From contig JAGAQI010000047.1 in NCBI GenBank assembly GCA_017622795.1, positions 124,001-188,000 on the forward strand: DNA of 64,000 nucleotides, written 5' to 3'. Under the pieces are notes generated by a model. The model had not been told where the DNA came from. It saw only the letters and a program-made list of their open reading frames with translations, and made no database searches. This stretch comes from Lachnospiraceae bacterium (lineage in GTDB: Bacteria; Bacillota; Clostridia; Lachnospirales; Lachnospiraceae). Both the position numbers and the translations under genes were made by a program. The stretch's first letter is position 1, and the number at the start of each line of letters is the position of its first letter. Below, in pieces: positions 1 to 8,546 of the stretch.

Positions 1-661
1 TGGGTCTGCTTTTTTATATTCTGCCACAGGAACGACAGCCCGGCTTGGAGATGCAGAGGCGGAAGGGTTTTGGAGCGCTCCCACTATTTTTCAGAATTTG
101 TCGGAATTGCGGATTTCCATTACAGCAACCGGAGACCGGCTTGGGGCAGGTGTGTGGAAGCTTCGGCTGATTCCGGAACGTATTGTGGAAGGAACATATG
201 ATGTATGGTTGTTGCAGGACATGGAAAGTAGTAATACCGGTTTTACGGAACCGGATTCTTACCGGACCCTGACGATTCCGTCCACGGCAGAAGGAGTGGT
301 TTCTGTGGGAGCATATGATTTTGGAACTCTGCAGGTGGCATCCTTTTCGGGACGGGGAACGGCCAGAGATACCGGTCGTATGAAGCCGGACTTGGTGGCA
401 CCGGGGGTAGATGTGATATCCTGTGCCCCGGGAGGGGGATACACCGCCCGCTCCGGTACTTCCATGGCAACCCCTTTTGCTACGGGAGGTGCAGCACTGT
501 TGCTTCAATGGGGAATTGTCGAAGGCAATGACCCGTTTCTGCATGGGGAGAAATTGCGGGAATATTTGATTGCAGGAGCTCAAAGACTGCCGGGAGAGGA
601 ATATCCAAACCCTATATCCGGGTGGGGACGATTATGTGTGAACGGAAGCTTTCCGGACTAA
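1..661 (+). CDS. Subtilase (S8), C-terminal part, left-arm copy, cut by window edge
   Basis: Reading from base 2, this is the last 220 residues of the subtilase whose complete copy is at 16346-18034. It holds the end of the inserted beta-sandwich region and the catalytic serine motif GTSMATP. The N-terminal part with the catalytic Asp and His would lie left of the window, or does not exist in this copy. There is no internal start: the gene is open at the edge. Downstream comes a promoter and the GH43 gene in the same direction. See the right-arm copy for the family description. Confidence 0.9.
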   Translation, partial: GSAFLYSATGTTARLGDAEAEGFWSAPTIFQNLSELRISITATGDRLGAGVWKLRLIPERIVEGTYDVWLLQDMESSNTGFTEPDSYRTLTIPSTAEGVVSVGAYDFGTLQVASFSGRGTARDTGRMKPDLVAPGVDVISCAPGGGYTARSGTSMATPFATGGAALLLQWGIVEGNDPFLHGEKLREYLIAGAQRLPGEEYPNPISGWGRLCVNGSFPD

Positions 662-709
662 AGGAGAAAGAATATAGCTCTTTTGAAGAAAAGGATGGCA
701 GGGAATGAC

Positions 710-737
710 TTGTTTTTCCGGATGATTTTGTTATACT
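710..737 (+). promoter_or_regulatory. Predicted promoter of the GH43-hydrolase unit (left arm)
   Basis: TTGTTT at 710-715 and TATACT at 732-737 with a 16-bp spacer, 70 bases before the GH43 start. It sits just after the end of the subtilase gene, suggesting that the GH43 gene starts its own transcription unit. Mirror copy at 16270-16297 on the minus strand. Confidence 0.6.
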
Positions 738-806
738 GTTTACTAAGAGGGCAGTGAATATACTGCCATAGGGAAAAAAGAATAAAATACTTAGGAGGAT
801 AAAATT

Positions 807-2162
807 ATGCCAAACCCATATTTGCCGTTTTGGGAGTATATTCCGGACGGAGAACCAAGAGTATTCGGAGACCGTGTGTATGTATACGGTTCCCATGACC
901 TGGCCGGTTCCGACCATTTTTGTGACTATGTATTAAAATGCTGGAGTGCACCGGTAAACAACTTAAATGACTGGACCTGCCATGGCGATATTTTCCATAC
1001 CAGAGCAGACCGTGACCATGCATCCGATACAGATTGGACCGATGAACGCTGTCATTTATATGCGCCGGATGTGGTGGAAAAGGACGGTAAGTATTATCTG
1101 TTTGCGTATATTGTGAATGCGAAAGGTTGTGTGGCAGTCAGTGACCGCCCGGAAGGTCCGTTTAAGTTAATTGCCCCATATAAGTATACGATTTCTGATG
1201 AAATCTGCTGTAACGGCTGGTTTATCGATCCGGGTGTACTGGTGGACGATGACGGCAGAGTCTATATTTACTGCGGATTTGAGCGTTCCTTCCTTGCTGA
1301 AATCAACGGCGACAATATGTACGAAGTACTGGACGGCACCTGTATCGAGCATTTTATTCCGATTGAAAAGAGAGAAGAAGACGGTTTTGTGGAAGAAAAC
1401 AGCTTTTTCTTTGAGGCGGCATCTCCGCGTAAGGTGGGAGATACCTACTATATGATTTATTCTCCGAAGCGAGGAAGCAGACTGGCGTATGCTACTTCTA
1501 AGTCTCCGACAGGCCCGTTCAAGTACCGTGGTTATATTATTGATAACGGTGTGGATTATCCGGGCGGAAACGACCATGGCTCCATTTGTTGCATTAACGG
1601 TCAATGGTATATTTTCTATCACCGTATGACCAATAACAGCATTATGTCCAGACGCGGATGTGTGGAAAAAATCGAAATTTTACCGGATGGCACCATTCCT
1701 ACGGTGGAAATGACTTCCCTGGGCTTTGAAGATTCTTTGCTTCCGTACCGCATTACTCCGGCAGAAATTGCCTGTGTGTTAAAGAACGGTCCGTATGTTA
1801 CCGAAAAGAATGTATTTGAACGTGTGTTAACCAACATCAAGGATGGCAGTATTATGGGCTATAAGTACTTTGATTTCGGTGATGATGATTCCAGCAAGAC
1901 CATGGAATTTGCCGCAGAAATCAATGGTATGGGTTGCGACGCTACCCTGCACATTTTAATTGACGGGGAAGACGGAGAAGAAATCGGAACCTGCGCCATC
2001 GGACGTGATAATGGTGTGGTAAAGGCTGTGGTGAAGAATGTAACAAGCCGTCATTCCGTGTTCTTTAAGGTGACTACCGGTTATAAGAAACTTGGCTGGA
2101 TGTCCGGTTACTTTGAAGGAAGAACCTTGTTTGAACTGAAAAATTTTGTGTTTATGAAGTAG
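807..2162 (+). CDS. Glycoside hydrolase family 43 with C-terminal carbohydrate-binding-like domain (left arm)
   Basis: A 451-residue protein without signal peptide, so probably cytoplasmic. The N-terminal ~320 residues look like a GH43 five-bladed beta-propeller: Asp14 in IPDGEPRVF fits the general base, Asp141 in FIDPGV the pKa-modulating Asp, and Glu203 in FFEAASPRK the general acid. The last ~120 residues look like a CBM6-like beta-sandwich. GH43 enzymes with this layout are usually beta-xylosidases or alpha-L-arabinofuranosidases; the substrate cannot be fixed here. The start is supported by TAGGAGG nine bases upstream. The alpha/beta hydrolase gene follows after 25 bases, so the two are likely cotranscribed. 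Identical copy at 14845-16200. Confidence 0.9.
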   Translation: MPNPYLPFWEYIPDGEPRVFGDRVYVYGSHDLAGSDHFCDYVLKCWSAPVNNLNDWTCHGDIFHTRADRDHASDTDWTDERCHLYAPDVVEKDGKYYLFAYIVNAKGCVAVSDRPEGPFKLIAPYKYTISDEICCNGWFIDPGVLVDDDGRVYIYCGFERSFLAEINGDNMYEVLDGTCIEHFIPIEKREEDGFVEENSFFFEAASPRKVGDTYYMIYSPKRGSRLAYATSKSPTGPFKYRGYIIDNGVDYPGGNDHGSICCINGQWYIFYHRMTNNSIMSRRGCVEKIEILPDGTIPTVEMTSLGFEDSLLPYRITPAEIACVLKNGPYVTEKNVFERVLTNIKDGSIMGYKYFDFGDDDSSKTMEFAAEINGMGCDATLHILIDGEDGEEIGTCAIGRDNGVVKAVVKNVTSRHSVFFKVTTGYKKLGWMSGYFEGRTLFELKNFVFMK

Positions 2163-2187
2163 ACGGGACAGCATTGGGAGAACTGAT

Positions 2188-3147
2188 ATGATATTTACTA
2201 TGATTGCAATTGTTGTTCTGATTGTGTTCTTTGTAAGCGTATATGTAATTTACCGTATTTGCTTTGGGGAATACCGGGAAACTTATCCGGAGGATGATGT
2301 GCAGCGGCATATGCCAAAGGGCCCGGCATATGAAGCGTTTTCTGAAGTAATTGAACGGGGCATCCGCAATGTAATAGAAGCAATAGAGTATGAAACCGTG
2401 GAAATCACTTCGATAGACGGATTAAAGCTTCGCGGACGGTATTATCACCGGCAGGATGGTGCTCCGTTGGTTATTTTCTTTCATGGCTACCATGGGAATT
2501 TTTACCGGGACGGCAACGGCATTTATTCCTATTCCCAAAAGAATGGTATCAATTTGTTGTTGGCCAGCCAGCGTTCCCAGGGGCTTAGTGAGGGTAAGGC
2601 TATCACCTTCGGCATTATGGAACGCCATGATTGCAAATCCTGGGTGGAATATGCAATAAACCGGTTCGGAGCGGATGTGAAAATTGACCTGTTCGGGATT
2701 TCCATGGGAGCTGCCACGGTTATGATGGCGGCGGATGTTGGACTGCCGGATAATGTAAAAGGTATTTTAACCGACTGCGGTTTTTCTTCTCCAAAAGAAA
2801 TTCTGTGTGCGGTAATGGACAGTATGAAGCTTCCGTCAAAGGTTATGTATCCTTTCGCAAAGCTTGGAGCAAAATGGTTTGGACATTTTGATTTGGAAGA
2901 AGCTTCTGCTTATGAGAGCATGAAAAATTGTAAGCTTCCTATTCTGTTTGTCCATAACGATGGTGACGATTTCGTTCCGTTTTGGATGAGTGAAAAATGT
3001 TATGAAGCATGTGCTTCCGAGGATAAAAAGTTTGTTAGGGTAAAAGGTGTCGGACATGGATTGAGCTGGTGTCTGGAACCGGAGAAGTACCAAAGTGCAA
3101 TGGTAGAATTTTTCGAGAAGACGTTTGGCGAAAAGCCGGTGGCATAA
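2188..3147 (+). CDS. Membrane-anchored alpha/beta hydrolase (left arm)
   Basis: A 319-residue protein. Residues 4-24 form one hydrophobic N-terminal anchor; the rest is an alpha/beta-hydrolase fold. Visible motifs are the oxyanion strand FFHGYHG (around 97-103), the nucleophile elbow GISMG with Ser172, the acid in HNDGDDFVP (Asp260) and His290 in VGHGLSW, a complete catalytic triad. This matches the family of serine aminopeptidase S33-like or acyl esterase-like hydrolases; the true substrate is unknown. Next to GH43 and GH2 glycosidases, a carbohydrate esterase role is conceivable but only by context. RBS GGGAGAA precedes the ATG. It converges with the P-type ATPase and shares a two-way terminator with it. 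Confidence 0.85.
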   Translation: MIFTMIAIVVLIVFFVSVYVIYRICFGEYRETYPEDDVQRHMPKGPAYEAFSEVIERGIRNVIEAIEYETVEITSIDGLKLRGRYYHRQDGAPLVIFFHGYHGNFYRDGNGIYSYSQKNGINLLLASQRSQGLSEGKAITFGIMERHDCKSWVEYAINRFGADVKIDLFGISMGAATVMMAADVGLPDNVKGILTDCGFSSPKEILCAVMDSMKLPSKVMYPFAKLGAKWFGHFDLEEASAYESMKNCKLPILFVHNDGDDFVPFWMSEKCYEACASEDKKFVRVKGVGHGLSWCLEPEKYQSAMVEFFEKTFGEKPVA

Positions 3148-3211
3148 GGAATCAGGTACAAAATTATGAAGCTTTATGCAGAGAATCCTTGAGCAAGCAG
3201 TAACCTTGGCT

Positions 3212-3368
3212 CAAAAGAAAAGGAATTTCAAAAATATAATATATAGCAAAAAAAGAGAACTGCCCCATGTTCCGGCGCATCGGCTCTCCCGATAATGGGC
3301 GATGCAAGGAATATGGGGCAGTTCTCTTTTTGATTTTAAATTTTAAAAATGAAATTCCTTTTCTTTTG
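3212..3368. terminator. Nested inverted repeat acting as two-way terminator (left arm)
   Basis: Between the convergent hydrolase and ATPase genes. An outer inverted repeat of 19 bp (3212-3230 with 3350-3368, core AAGGAATTTC) encloses a strong stem at 3248-3331 whose arms include GAGAACTGCCCCAT and ATGGGGCAGTTCTC, flanked by A-runs and T-runs on both sides, with a further small stem (GCATCG/CGATGC) in its loop. The A/T flanks make it a plausible terminator in both directions. Mirror copy 13639-13795. Confidence 0.75.
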
Positions 3369-3374
3369 CAAAGT

Positions 3375-6011
3375 TTAGTTCTTGACGAACTTTCTCTGGA
3401 TAAACTTCACAATTTCCACGATTGGAATTACCAGTACGCCAAGGCCGATGGCAACCAGGTATTCTTCCAGGCTTACGCTGGTAAACTGGAATGCGTTTGC
3501 AAGTAGCTCAACTTCGCAAACCAAAGTGGTAGCGATTAAGGTACCAACTGCGGCAATTAACAGAATCATGTTTTGACCTTTTAATTTAAAGATGCTGCCT
3601 CTCTGGGAGCGCATGTTGAAGCTGTGGAAGATTTCTGCCATGGACATGGTAAGGAATGCCATGGTGGTTCCATGGGCACTGTCGGTGATTTCAAAGTTTC
3701 CTGTTTCCATGAAATGACCAAGGAAGAAGGAAGTAAGTACCAGAACAGCTACCATAAGACCCTGATAACCTACATCAAAGCCCATGCCGCCGGCAAATAC
3801 GCCTGCTTTAGCGTCACGAGGTTTACGCTGCATGATGTCCGGCTCTGCCTTTTCCATACCAAGAGCTAACGCCGGGAAACAGTCGGTAACTAGGTTAATC
3901 CATAACAGATGAACCGGCTTTAAGATCGTGAAGCCCATTAAGGTTGCTACGAAGATACTGATAACTTCACTCATATTGGAACCAAGCAGAAACTGGATTG
4001 CTTTACGGATGTTGTCGTAAATTCGACGGCCTTCTTCTACCGCACCAACGATGGTAGCGAAGTTGTCATCAGTAAGAACCATATCTGCAACGTTCTTGGT
4101 TACGTCGGTACCGGTGATACCCATACCAACACCGATATCGGCGGATTTAATGGATGGTGCATCGTTAACACCGTCGCCGGTCATGGCGGTTACATAACCT
4201 GCTGCGCGCCATGCATTTACGATACGTGTCTTGTGTTCCGGCTGAACTCTTGCGTATACGGAGATGTTTTCTAATTCCCTGGCAAACTCATCATCACTCA
4301 TGTCGTTTAACATGGAGCCTGTAATTGCCTTTTTGTCCTCGGTTAAGATACCGAGCTCTCTTGCGATTGCCATCGCAGTATCGATGTGGTCACCGGTAAT
4401 CATGATGGCGCGGATGCCGGCGCTCTTACATTCGGTAATCGCAGCCTGAACCTCCGGACGAACCGGGTCAATCATGCCGGAAAGACCGGTAAAGCAAAGG
4501 TCTTTTTCCAGGTCGTCTGCTTCGTAGGAAGCAGGTTCTGTCGTGTATTTACGCTCTGCGCAGGCAAGAACACGAAGGGCTCTGTCTGCCATTGCCTTAT
4601 TTGCTTTAAGGATTTCTTCGCGATATTCCTTAGTCATAGGAACCGGCTTGCTATCCTTGAGATAATGGGAACAACGGTCTAAAACAACGTCCGGAGCACC
4701 CTTGGTATACTGGATATAGTCATTTCCGACACGGTGAACGGTGGACATCATCTTTCTGCCGGAATCAAACGGTGCTTCGCCGCTTCTTGGGAAATCATCT
4801 TTTAAATCGTATTTTGGAAGCTCTAATTTGTGAGCCCAAACAACCAGGGCAGCCTCGGTAGGTTCACCGGTAACAGTACCGTCTTTGTCAAGCTCTGCGT
4901 CACAGCAAAGGGCCATAGCAGTTGCCAGATGCTTTTCATCTTCACAGAAGCAGTCCACTACGGTCATTTTGTTCTGGGTAAGGGTACCGGTCTTATCGGA
5001 GCAGATAATCTGGGCACAGCCGAGAGTTTCTACTGCAGTGAGGCGGCGGATGATGGCATTACGCTTGGACATGTTGGTAACACCGATGGAAAGAACTACG
5101 GTAACTACCGCAGCCAGACCCTCCGGAATCGCAGCAACCGCTAAGGAAACTGCAACCATGAAAGAGTTAATGATGGTTTCAAATCCGAATCCGCCTGCAC
5201 GGATAATCTGTACGGCGAAAATGATAACGCAGATACCAAGTACCAGCCAGGTGAGGATTTTGGACAACTGGGAAAGCTTTAACTGAAGAGGTGTCTGTCC
5301 TTCTTCTGCATTTGCTAACGCGTCGGCAATTTTACCCATTTCGGTATCCATACCGGTGGCGGTAATAACTGCGGTGCCACGGCCGTAAACAACGGTGGAA
5401 CCCATGTAAACCATATTCTTGCGGTCACCGAGAGGGATGTCTTTTGCAGAATCGGTAAGGTTAATTAAGTCAATAAATTTGGTAACAGGAACGGATTCTC
5501 CGGTAAGGGCCGCTTCTTCAATTTTTAAGCTGGCGTTTTCGATGAGACGTCCGTCGGCAGGAACTGCATCGCCGGCTTCCAATAAAACAACATCACCAAC
5601 TACTAAATCTTCACTTCTTACGGAAGTGATTTTGCCGTCGCGCAATACCTTAGAGGTAGCAGCAGACATTTCCTGCAGGGCCTCAATGGCCTTTTCTGCT
5701 TTGCTTTCCTGATAAACACCAAGAACGGCATTGATGATGACAACGGCAAGAATGATGATTACGTCGGCAAAGCTTTCGCCTTCAGCTACGGCAAGCACAC
5801 CACTGATGGCAGCGGCAACCAGAAGGATGATAATCATCGGGTCGGTCATCTGGTTAAAGAAGCGCTTAAGTAAGGAATCTTTTTTTGCTTCGGCAAGTTT
5901 GTTTTTGCCGTTTTCCTCCAGGCGTTTTACTGCCTCAGAGGAGGTGAGACCATCTTTGGAGCTTTTGGTCTCACTAAGTACCTTTTCAATTTCTTCACAA
6001 TAGAATTTCAA
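3375..6011 (-). CDS. Calcium-type P-type (P2) ATPase (left arm)
   Basis: An 878-residue cation pump of the SERCA/PMCA-like bacterial group. Seen in order: N-terminal cation-ATPase domain (1-50), first membrane pair (58-100), actuator domain with TGES at 170-173, membrane helices with IPEGLA around 295-300, phosphorylation motif DKTGTLT with Asp339, nucleotide-binding domain, TGDGVNDAP hinge, and the C-terminal helices with the NLVTD motif typical of Ca2+ site residues. Length is normal. It should export Ca2+ using ATP at the cytoplasmic membrane. The start is a TTG codon nine bases after AAAGGAG; no ATG fits better. It is divergent from the beta-galactosidase. Identical copy at 10996-13632. 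Confidence 0.93.
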   Translation of the reverse strand: MKFYCEEIEKVLSETKSSKDGLTSSEAVKRLEENGKNKLAEAKKDSLLKRFFNQMTDPMIIILLVAAAISGVLAVAEGESFADVIIILAVVIINAVLGVYQESKAEKAIEALQEMSAATSKVLRDGKITSVRSEDLVVGDVVLLEAGDAVPADGRLIENASLKIEEAALTGESVPVTKFIDLINLTDSAKDIPLGDRKNMVYMGSTVVYGRGTAVITATGMDTEMGKIADALANAEEGQTPLQLKLSQLSKILTWLVLGICVIIFAVQIIRAGGFGFETIINSFMVAVSLAVAAIPEGLAAVVTVVLSIGVTNMSKRNAIIRRLTAVETLGCAQIICSDKTGTLTQNKMTVVDCFCEDEKHLATAMALCCDAELDKDGTVTGEPTEAALVVWAHKLELPKYDLKDDFPRSGEAPFDSGRKMMSTVHRVGNDYIQYTKGAPDVVLDRCSHYLKDSKPVPMTKEYREEILKANKAMADRALRVLACAERKYTTEPASYEADDLEKDLCFTGLSGMIDPVRPEVQAAITECKSAGIRAIMITGDHIDTAMAIARELGILTEDKKAITGSMLNDMSDDEFARELENISVYARVQPEHKTRIVNAWRAAGYVTAMTGDGVNDAPSIKSADIGVGMGITGTDVTKNVADMVLTDDNFATIVGAVEEGRRIYDNIRKAIQFLLGSNMSEVISIFVATLMGFTILKPVHLLWINLVTDCFPALALGMEKAEPDIMQRKPRDAKAGVFAGGMGFDVGYQGLMVAVLVLTSFFLGHFMETGNFEITDSAHGTTMAFLTMSMAEIFHSFNMRSQRGSIFKLKGQNMILLIAAVGTLIATTLVCEVELLANAFQFTSVSLEEYLVAIGLGVLVIPIVEIVKFIQRKFVKN

Positions 6012-6058
6012 GGTTATTGTCTCCTTTCCATAGATTATATTAATTTTTGCACCCTTCC

Positions 6059-6067
6059 ATTATATCA
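6059..6067 (-). promoter_or_regulatory. Extended -10 promoter of the P-type ATPase (left arm)
   Basis: On the minus strand the motif TGATATAAT (TGn plus a perfect TATAAT) lies about 50 bases before the TTG start. No good -35 box is seen at 17 bp, as expected for extended -10 promoters. Mirror copy at 10940-10948, plus strand. Confidence 0.6.
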
Positions 6068-6172
6068 TGCAGCAGTGTCGGATTCGGTAAAGTCTTGGTA
6101 AAGAATGATTAAGTTTTGATAATAATTATTAACCATAATATGGAAAATATACTCGTAAATCAGGATATTTCA

Positions 6173-6181
6173 TGATATAAT
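6173..6181 (+). promoter_or_regulatory. Extended -10 promoter of the beta-galactosidase (left arm)
   Basis: TGATATAAT with perfect TATAAT at 6176-6181, 33 bases before the ATG at 6215; GAGAGG at 6199-6204 is the ribosome binding site. No -35 consensus is seen. Mirror copy at 10826-10834, minus strand. Confidence 0.6.
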
Positions 6182-6214
6182 GAATGTATCTAAAAAAAGA
6201 GAGGTATTTGTACC

Positions 6215-8461
6215 ATGAGAGAAGTAGTCAGCTTAAACAGTAAGTGGGTGTTTTCAAAAAAGGCAACAGAAGTCCCAAAGAGAATGCCGTTGTTTTGGGA
6301 AAAAGTGAATCTGCCGCATTGTTGGAATGCAAAGGACGGACAGGATGGCGGCAATGATTATCACCGCGGAACCTGTTACTATGTGAAAGATATTGCAAAG
6401 AAGGACCTGCCGGCTGCGGCCCAGTATTATCTGGAAATTAACGGTGCCAATTCCTCTGCGGATGTCTATGTTAACGGAGAAAAATTAGCACACCACGATG
6501 GTGGTTATTCTACCTGGCGTGTGAACATTACCAAGGCTTTAAAAGAAAAGAATATCCTTGCCATTGCGGTGGACAACAGTGAAAACGACACCGTATATCC
6601 CCAGATGGCAGACTTTACCTTCTATGGAGGTTTATATCGTAACGTAAATTTAATTGCTGTGGCAAATTCCCACTTTGAGCTGGAAAATTACGGTGGTCCG
6701 GGAATTAAGGTGACTCCGGTGGTGGAAGGCACAACTGCTAAAGTAACAATTGAGGCGCCGGTGGTAAATCCGGGCTATGATATGGAACTGGAATATAGTA
6801 TTACCGATGCCGAAGGCAAGGAAGTAGCAAAATCTTCCGGCGTTCCGGGAATTTTTAAAGAAGAGCTTACCATTGAAAACGTACATTTATGGCATGGCCG
6901 GAAAAATCCGTACCTTTATACCGCAACAGTGAAGCTTTTGGACGGGGACTTGGTGATGGATCAGGTCAGCACACGCTTTGGTTGCCGTACCTTTAAAATC
7001 GATCCGGAAGAAGGCTTTCTTTTAAACGGTGAGTCTTATCCGCTGCGTGGTGTATCCCGCCATCAGGACAGATGGGGCTTTGGTAATGCACTGCTTCCTG
7101 AACATCACAGGGAAGATATGGATTATATCTGCGAGATGGGTGCAACCACCATTCGTCTGGCACATTACCAGCATGACCAGTACTTTTACGATTTATGTGA
7201 TGAGCGCGGTCTGGTAATCTGGGCAGAAATTCCATACATCTCCAAGCATATGCCAACCGGTCGTGAAAATACCATCTCCCAGATAAAAGAGCTGATTACC
7301 CAGAACTACAACCATCCGAGTATTGTGGTATGGGGCCTTTCCAATGAAATTACCATCAGCGGAATCACAGTGAATTTATTAGAGAATCACCACATTTTAA
7401 ATGATCTTGCCCACGAGATGGACCCAACCCGTCTGACTACCATGGCAGTGGTTTCTATGTGCGATATGAACGAGGCGTATGTACAGATTCCGGATACGGT
7501 TTCCTACAATCATTACTTCGGCTGGTACGGCGGCGACACAACCATGAACGGTCCTTGGTTTGATGAATTCCACAAGACCCATCCGGATAAGCCGATCGGT
7601 TGCTCTGAGTATGGTTGCGAGGCGCTCAATTGGCACACCTCTGATCCGAAACAGGGTGATTATACCGAAGAGTACCAGGCATATTATCACGAAGAACTGA
7701 TTAAACAGTTATTCACCAGAAAATATATGTGGGCAACCCATGTTTGGAATATGTTTGACTTTGGTGCTGACGGACGTAATGAAGGTGGCGAAAACGGTCA
7801 GAACCATAAGGGTCTTATGACTTTCGACAGAAAGTATAAAAAGGATGCTTTCTATGCATATAAGGCTTGGCTGGTAGACCCGGCGGATGACCCGTTTGTA
7901 CACATCTGCGGTAAGCGTTATGTGGACCGTGTAGAAGATGTGACAAAGGTAACCGTATACTCCAACCTTCCTTCCGTGGAATTATTTGCGAATGGCGAAA
8001 GCCTGGGCGTGAAGGAAAGCGCAGAGCATTTCTTCTATTTTGAGGTGCCGAATAAGGGAACAACCACCCTTACGGCCAAGGCGGGCAATTGCACTGACGA
8101 AAGCACCATTAACAAGGTGGACAAGTTTAACGAAAAGTACCGATTAAAGATAGAAGGAGCCGTATTGAATTGGTTTGATATTACCGCACCGGAAGGATAT
8201 TTCTCTTTAAATGACAAGATTGGCGATATTATTGCCAATCCGGAAGGTGAAAAATTATTCGGAGAAATCATGAAGCAGTTCATGGGCGGCAACGGAGAAA
8301 AGAAAAAGGTGATGGGCTTTGAACTGACTCCTGCCATGATGAAGATGATGGGTGGCTTTACGGTACTTCGTGCCATGAATATGGCAGGCAGTGCCAATAT
8401 CAACGTAACGAAAGAACAGTTGTTAGCGTTAAATGAACAATTGAATAAAATCAAGAAATAA
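6215..8461 (+). CDS. Glycoside hydrolase family 2 beta-galactosidase-like enzyme (left arm)
   Basis: A 748-residue GH2 enzyme without signal peptide. Domains in order: jelly-roll sugar-binding domain (about 1-150), immunoglobulin-like GH2 domain (about 160-260), TIM barrel (about 262-560) with acid/base Glu378 in WGLSNE and nucleophile Glu465 in GCSEYGCE, then a DUF4982/Ig-like domain (about 575-650) and a Met- and Lys-rich C-terminal tail. GVSRHQD fits beta-galactosidases; the NxK signature of beta-glucuronidases was not seen. It likely hydrolyses beta-galactosides in the cytoplasm. It is divergent from the P-type ATPase and followed by the terminator at the centre of the large palindrome. 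Identical copy at 8546-10792. Confidence 0.9.
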   Translation: MREVVSLNSKWVFSKKATEVPKRMPLFWEKVNLPHCWNAKDGQDGGNDYHRGTCYYVKDIAKKDLPAAAQYYLEINGANSSADVYVNGEKLAHHDGGYSTWRVNITKALKEKNILAIAVDNSENDTVYPQMADFTFYGGLYRNVNLIAVANSHFELENYGGPGIKVTPVVEGTTAKVTIEAPVVNPGYDMELEYSITDAEGKEVAKSSGVPGIFKEELTIENVHLWHGRKNPYLYTATVKLLDGDLVMDQVSTRFGCRTFKIDPEEGFLLNGESYPLRGVSRHQDRWGFGNALLPEHHREDMDYICEMGATTIRLAHYQHDQYFYDLCDERGLVIWAEIPYISKHMPTGRENTISQIKELITQNYNHPSIVVWGLSNEITISGITVNLLENHHILNDLAHEMDPTRLTTMAVVSMCDMNEAYVQIPDTVSYNHYFGWYGGDTTMNGPWFDEFHKTHPDKPIGCSEYGCEALNWHTSDPKQGDYTEEYQAYYHEELIKQLFTRKYMWATHVWNMFDFGADGRNEGGENGQNHKGLMTFDRKYKKDAFYAYKAWLVDPADDPFVHICGKRYVDRVEDVTKVTVYSNLPSVELFANGESLGVKESAEHFFYFEVPNKGTTTLTAKAGNCTDESTINKVDKFNEKYRLKIEGAVLNWFDITAPEGYFSLNDKIGDIIANPEGEKLFGEIMKQFMGGNGEKKKVMGFELTPAMMKMMGGFTVLRAMNMAGSANINVTKEQLLALNEQLNKIKK

Positions 8462-8546
8462 CGGTTTATTACGATAAAGCGGTAAAAGAAAAGAGGACTT
8501 GTATACAAGTCCTCTTTTCTTTTACCGCTTTATCGTAATAAACCGT
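8461..8546. terminator. Terminator hairpin at the axis of the large palindrome
   Basis: The stem centred on GTATAC (8501-8506) has arms AAGAGGACTT and AAGTCCTCTT flanked by A/G-rich and T/C-rich stretches. It would be the natural terminator of the beta-galactosidase gene. In this assembly the pairing has no end: it continues outward through both stop codons and both 8.5-kb arms. Confidence 0.8.
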
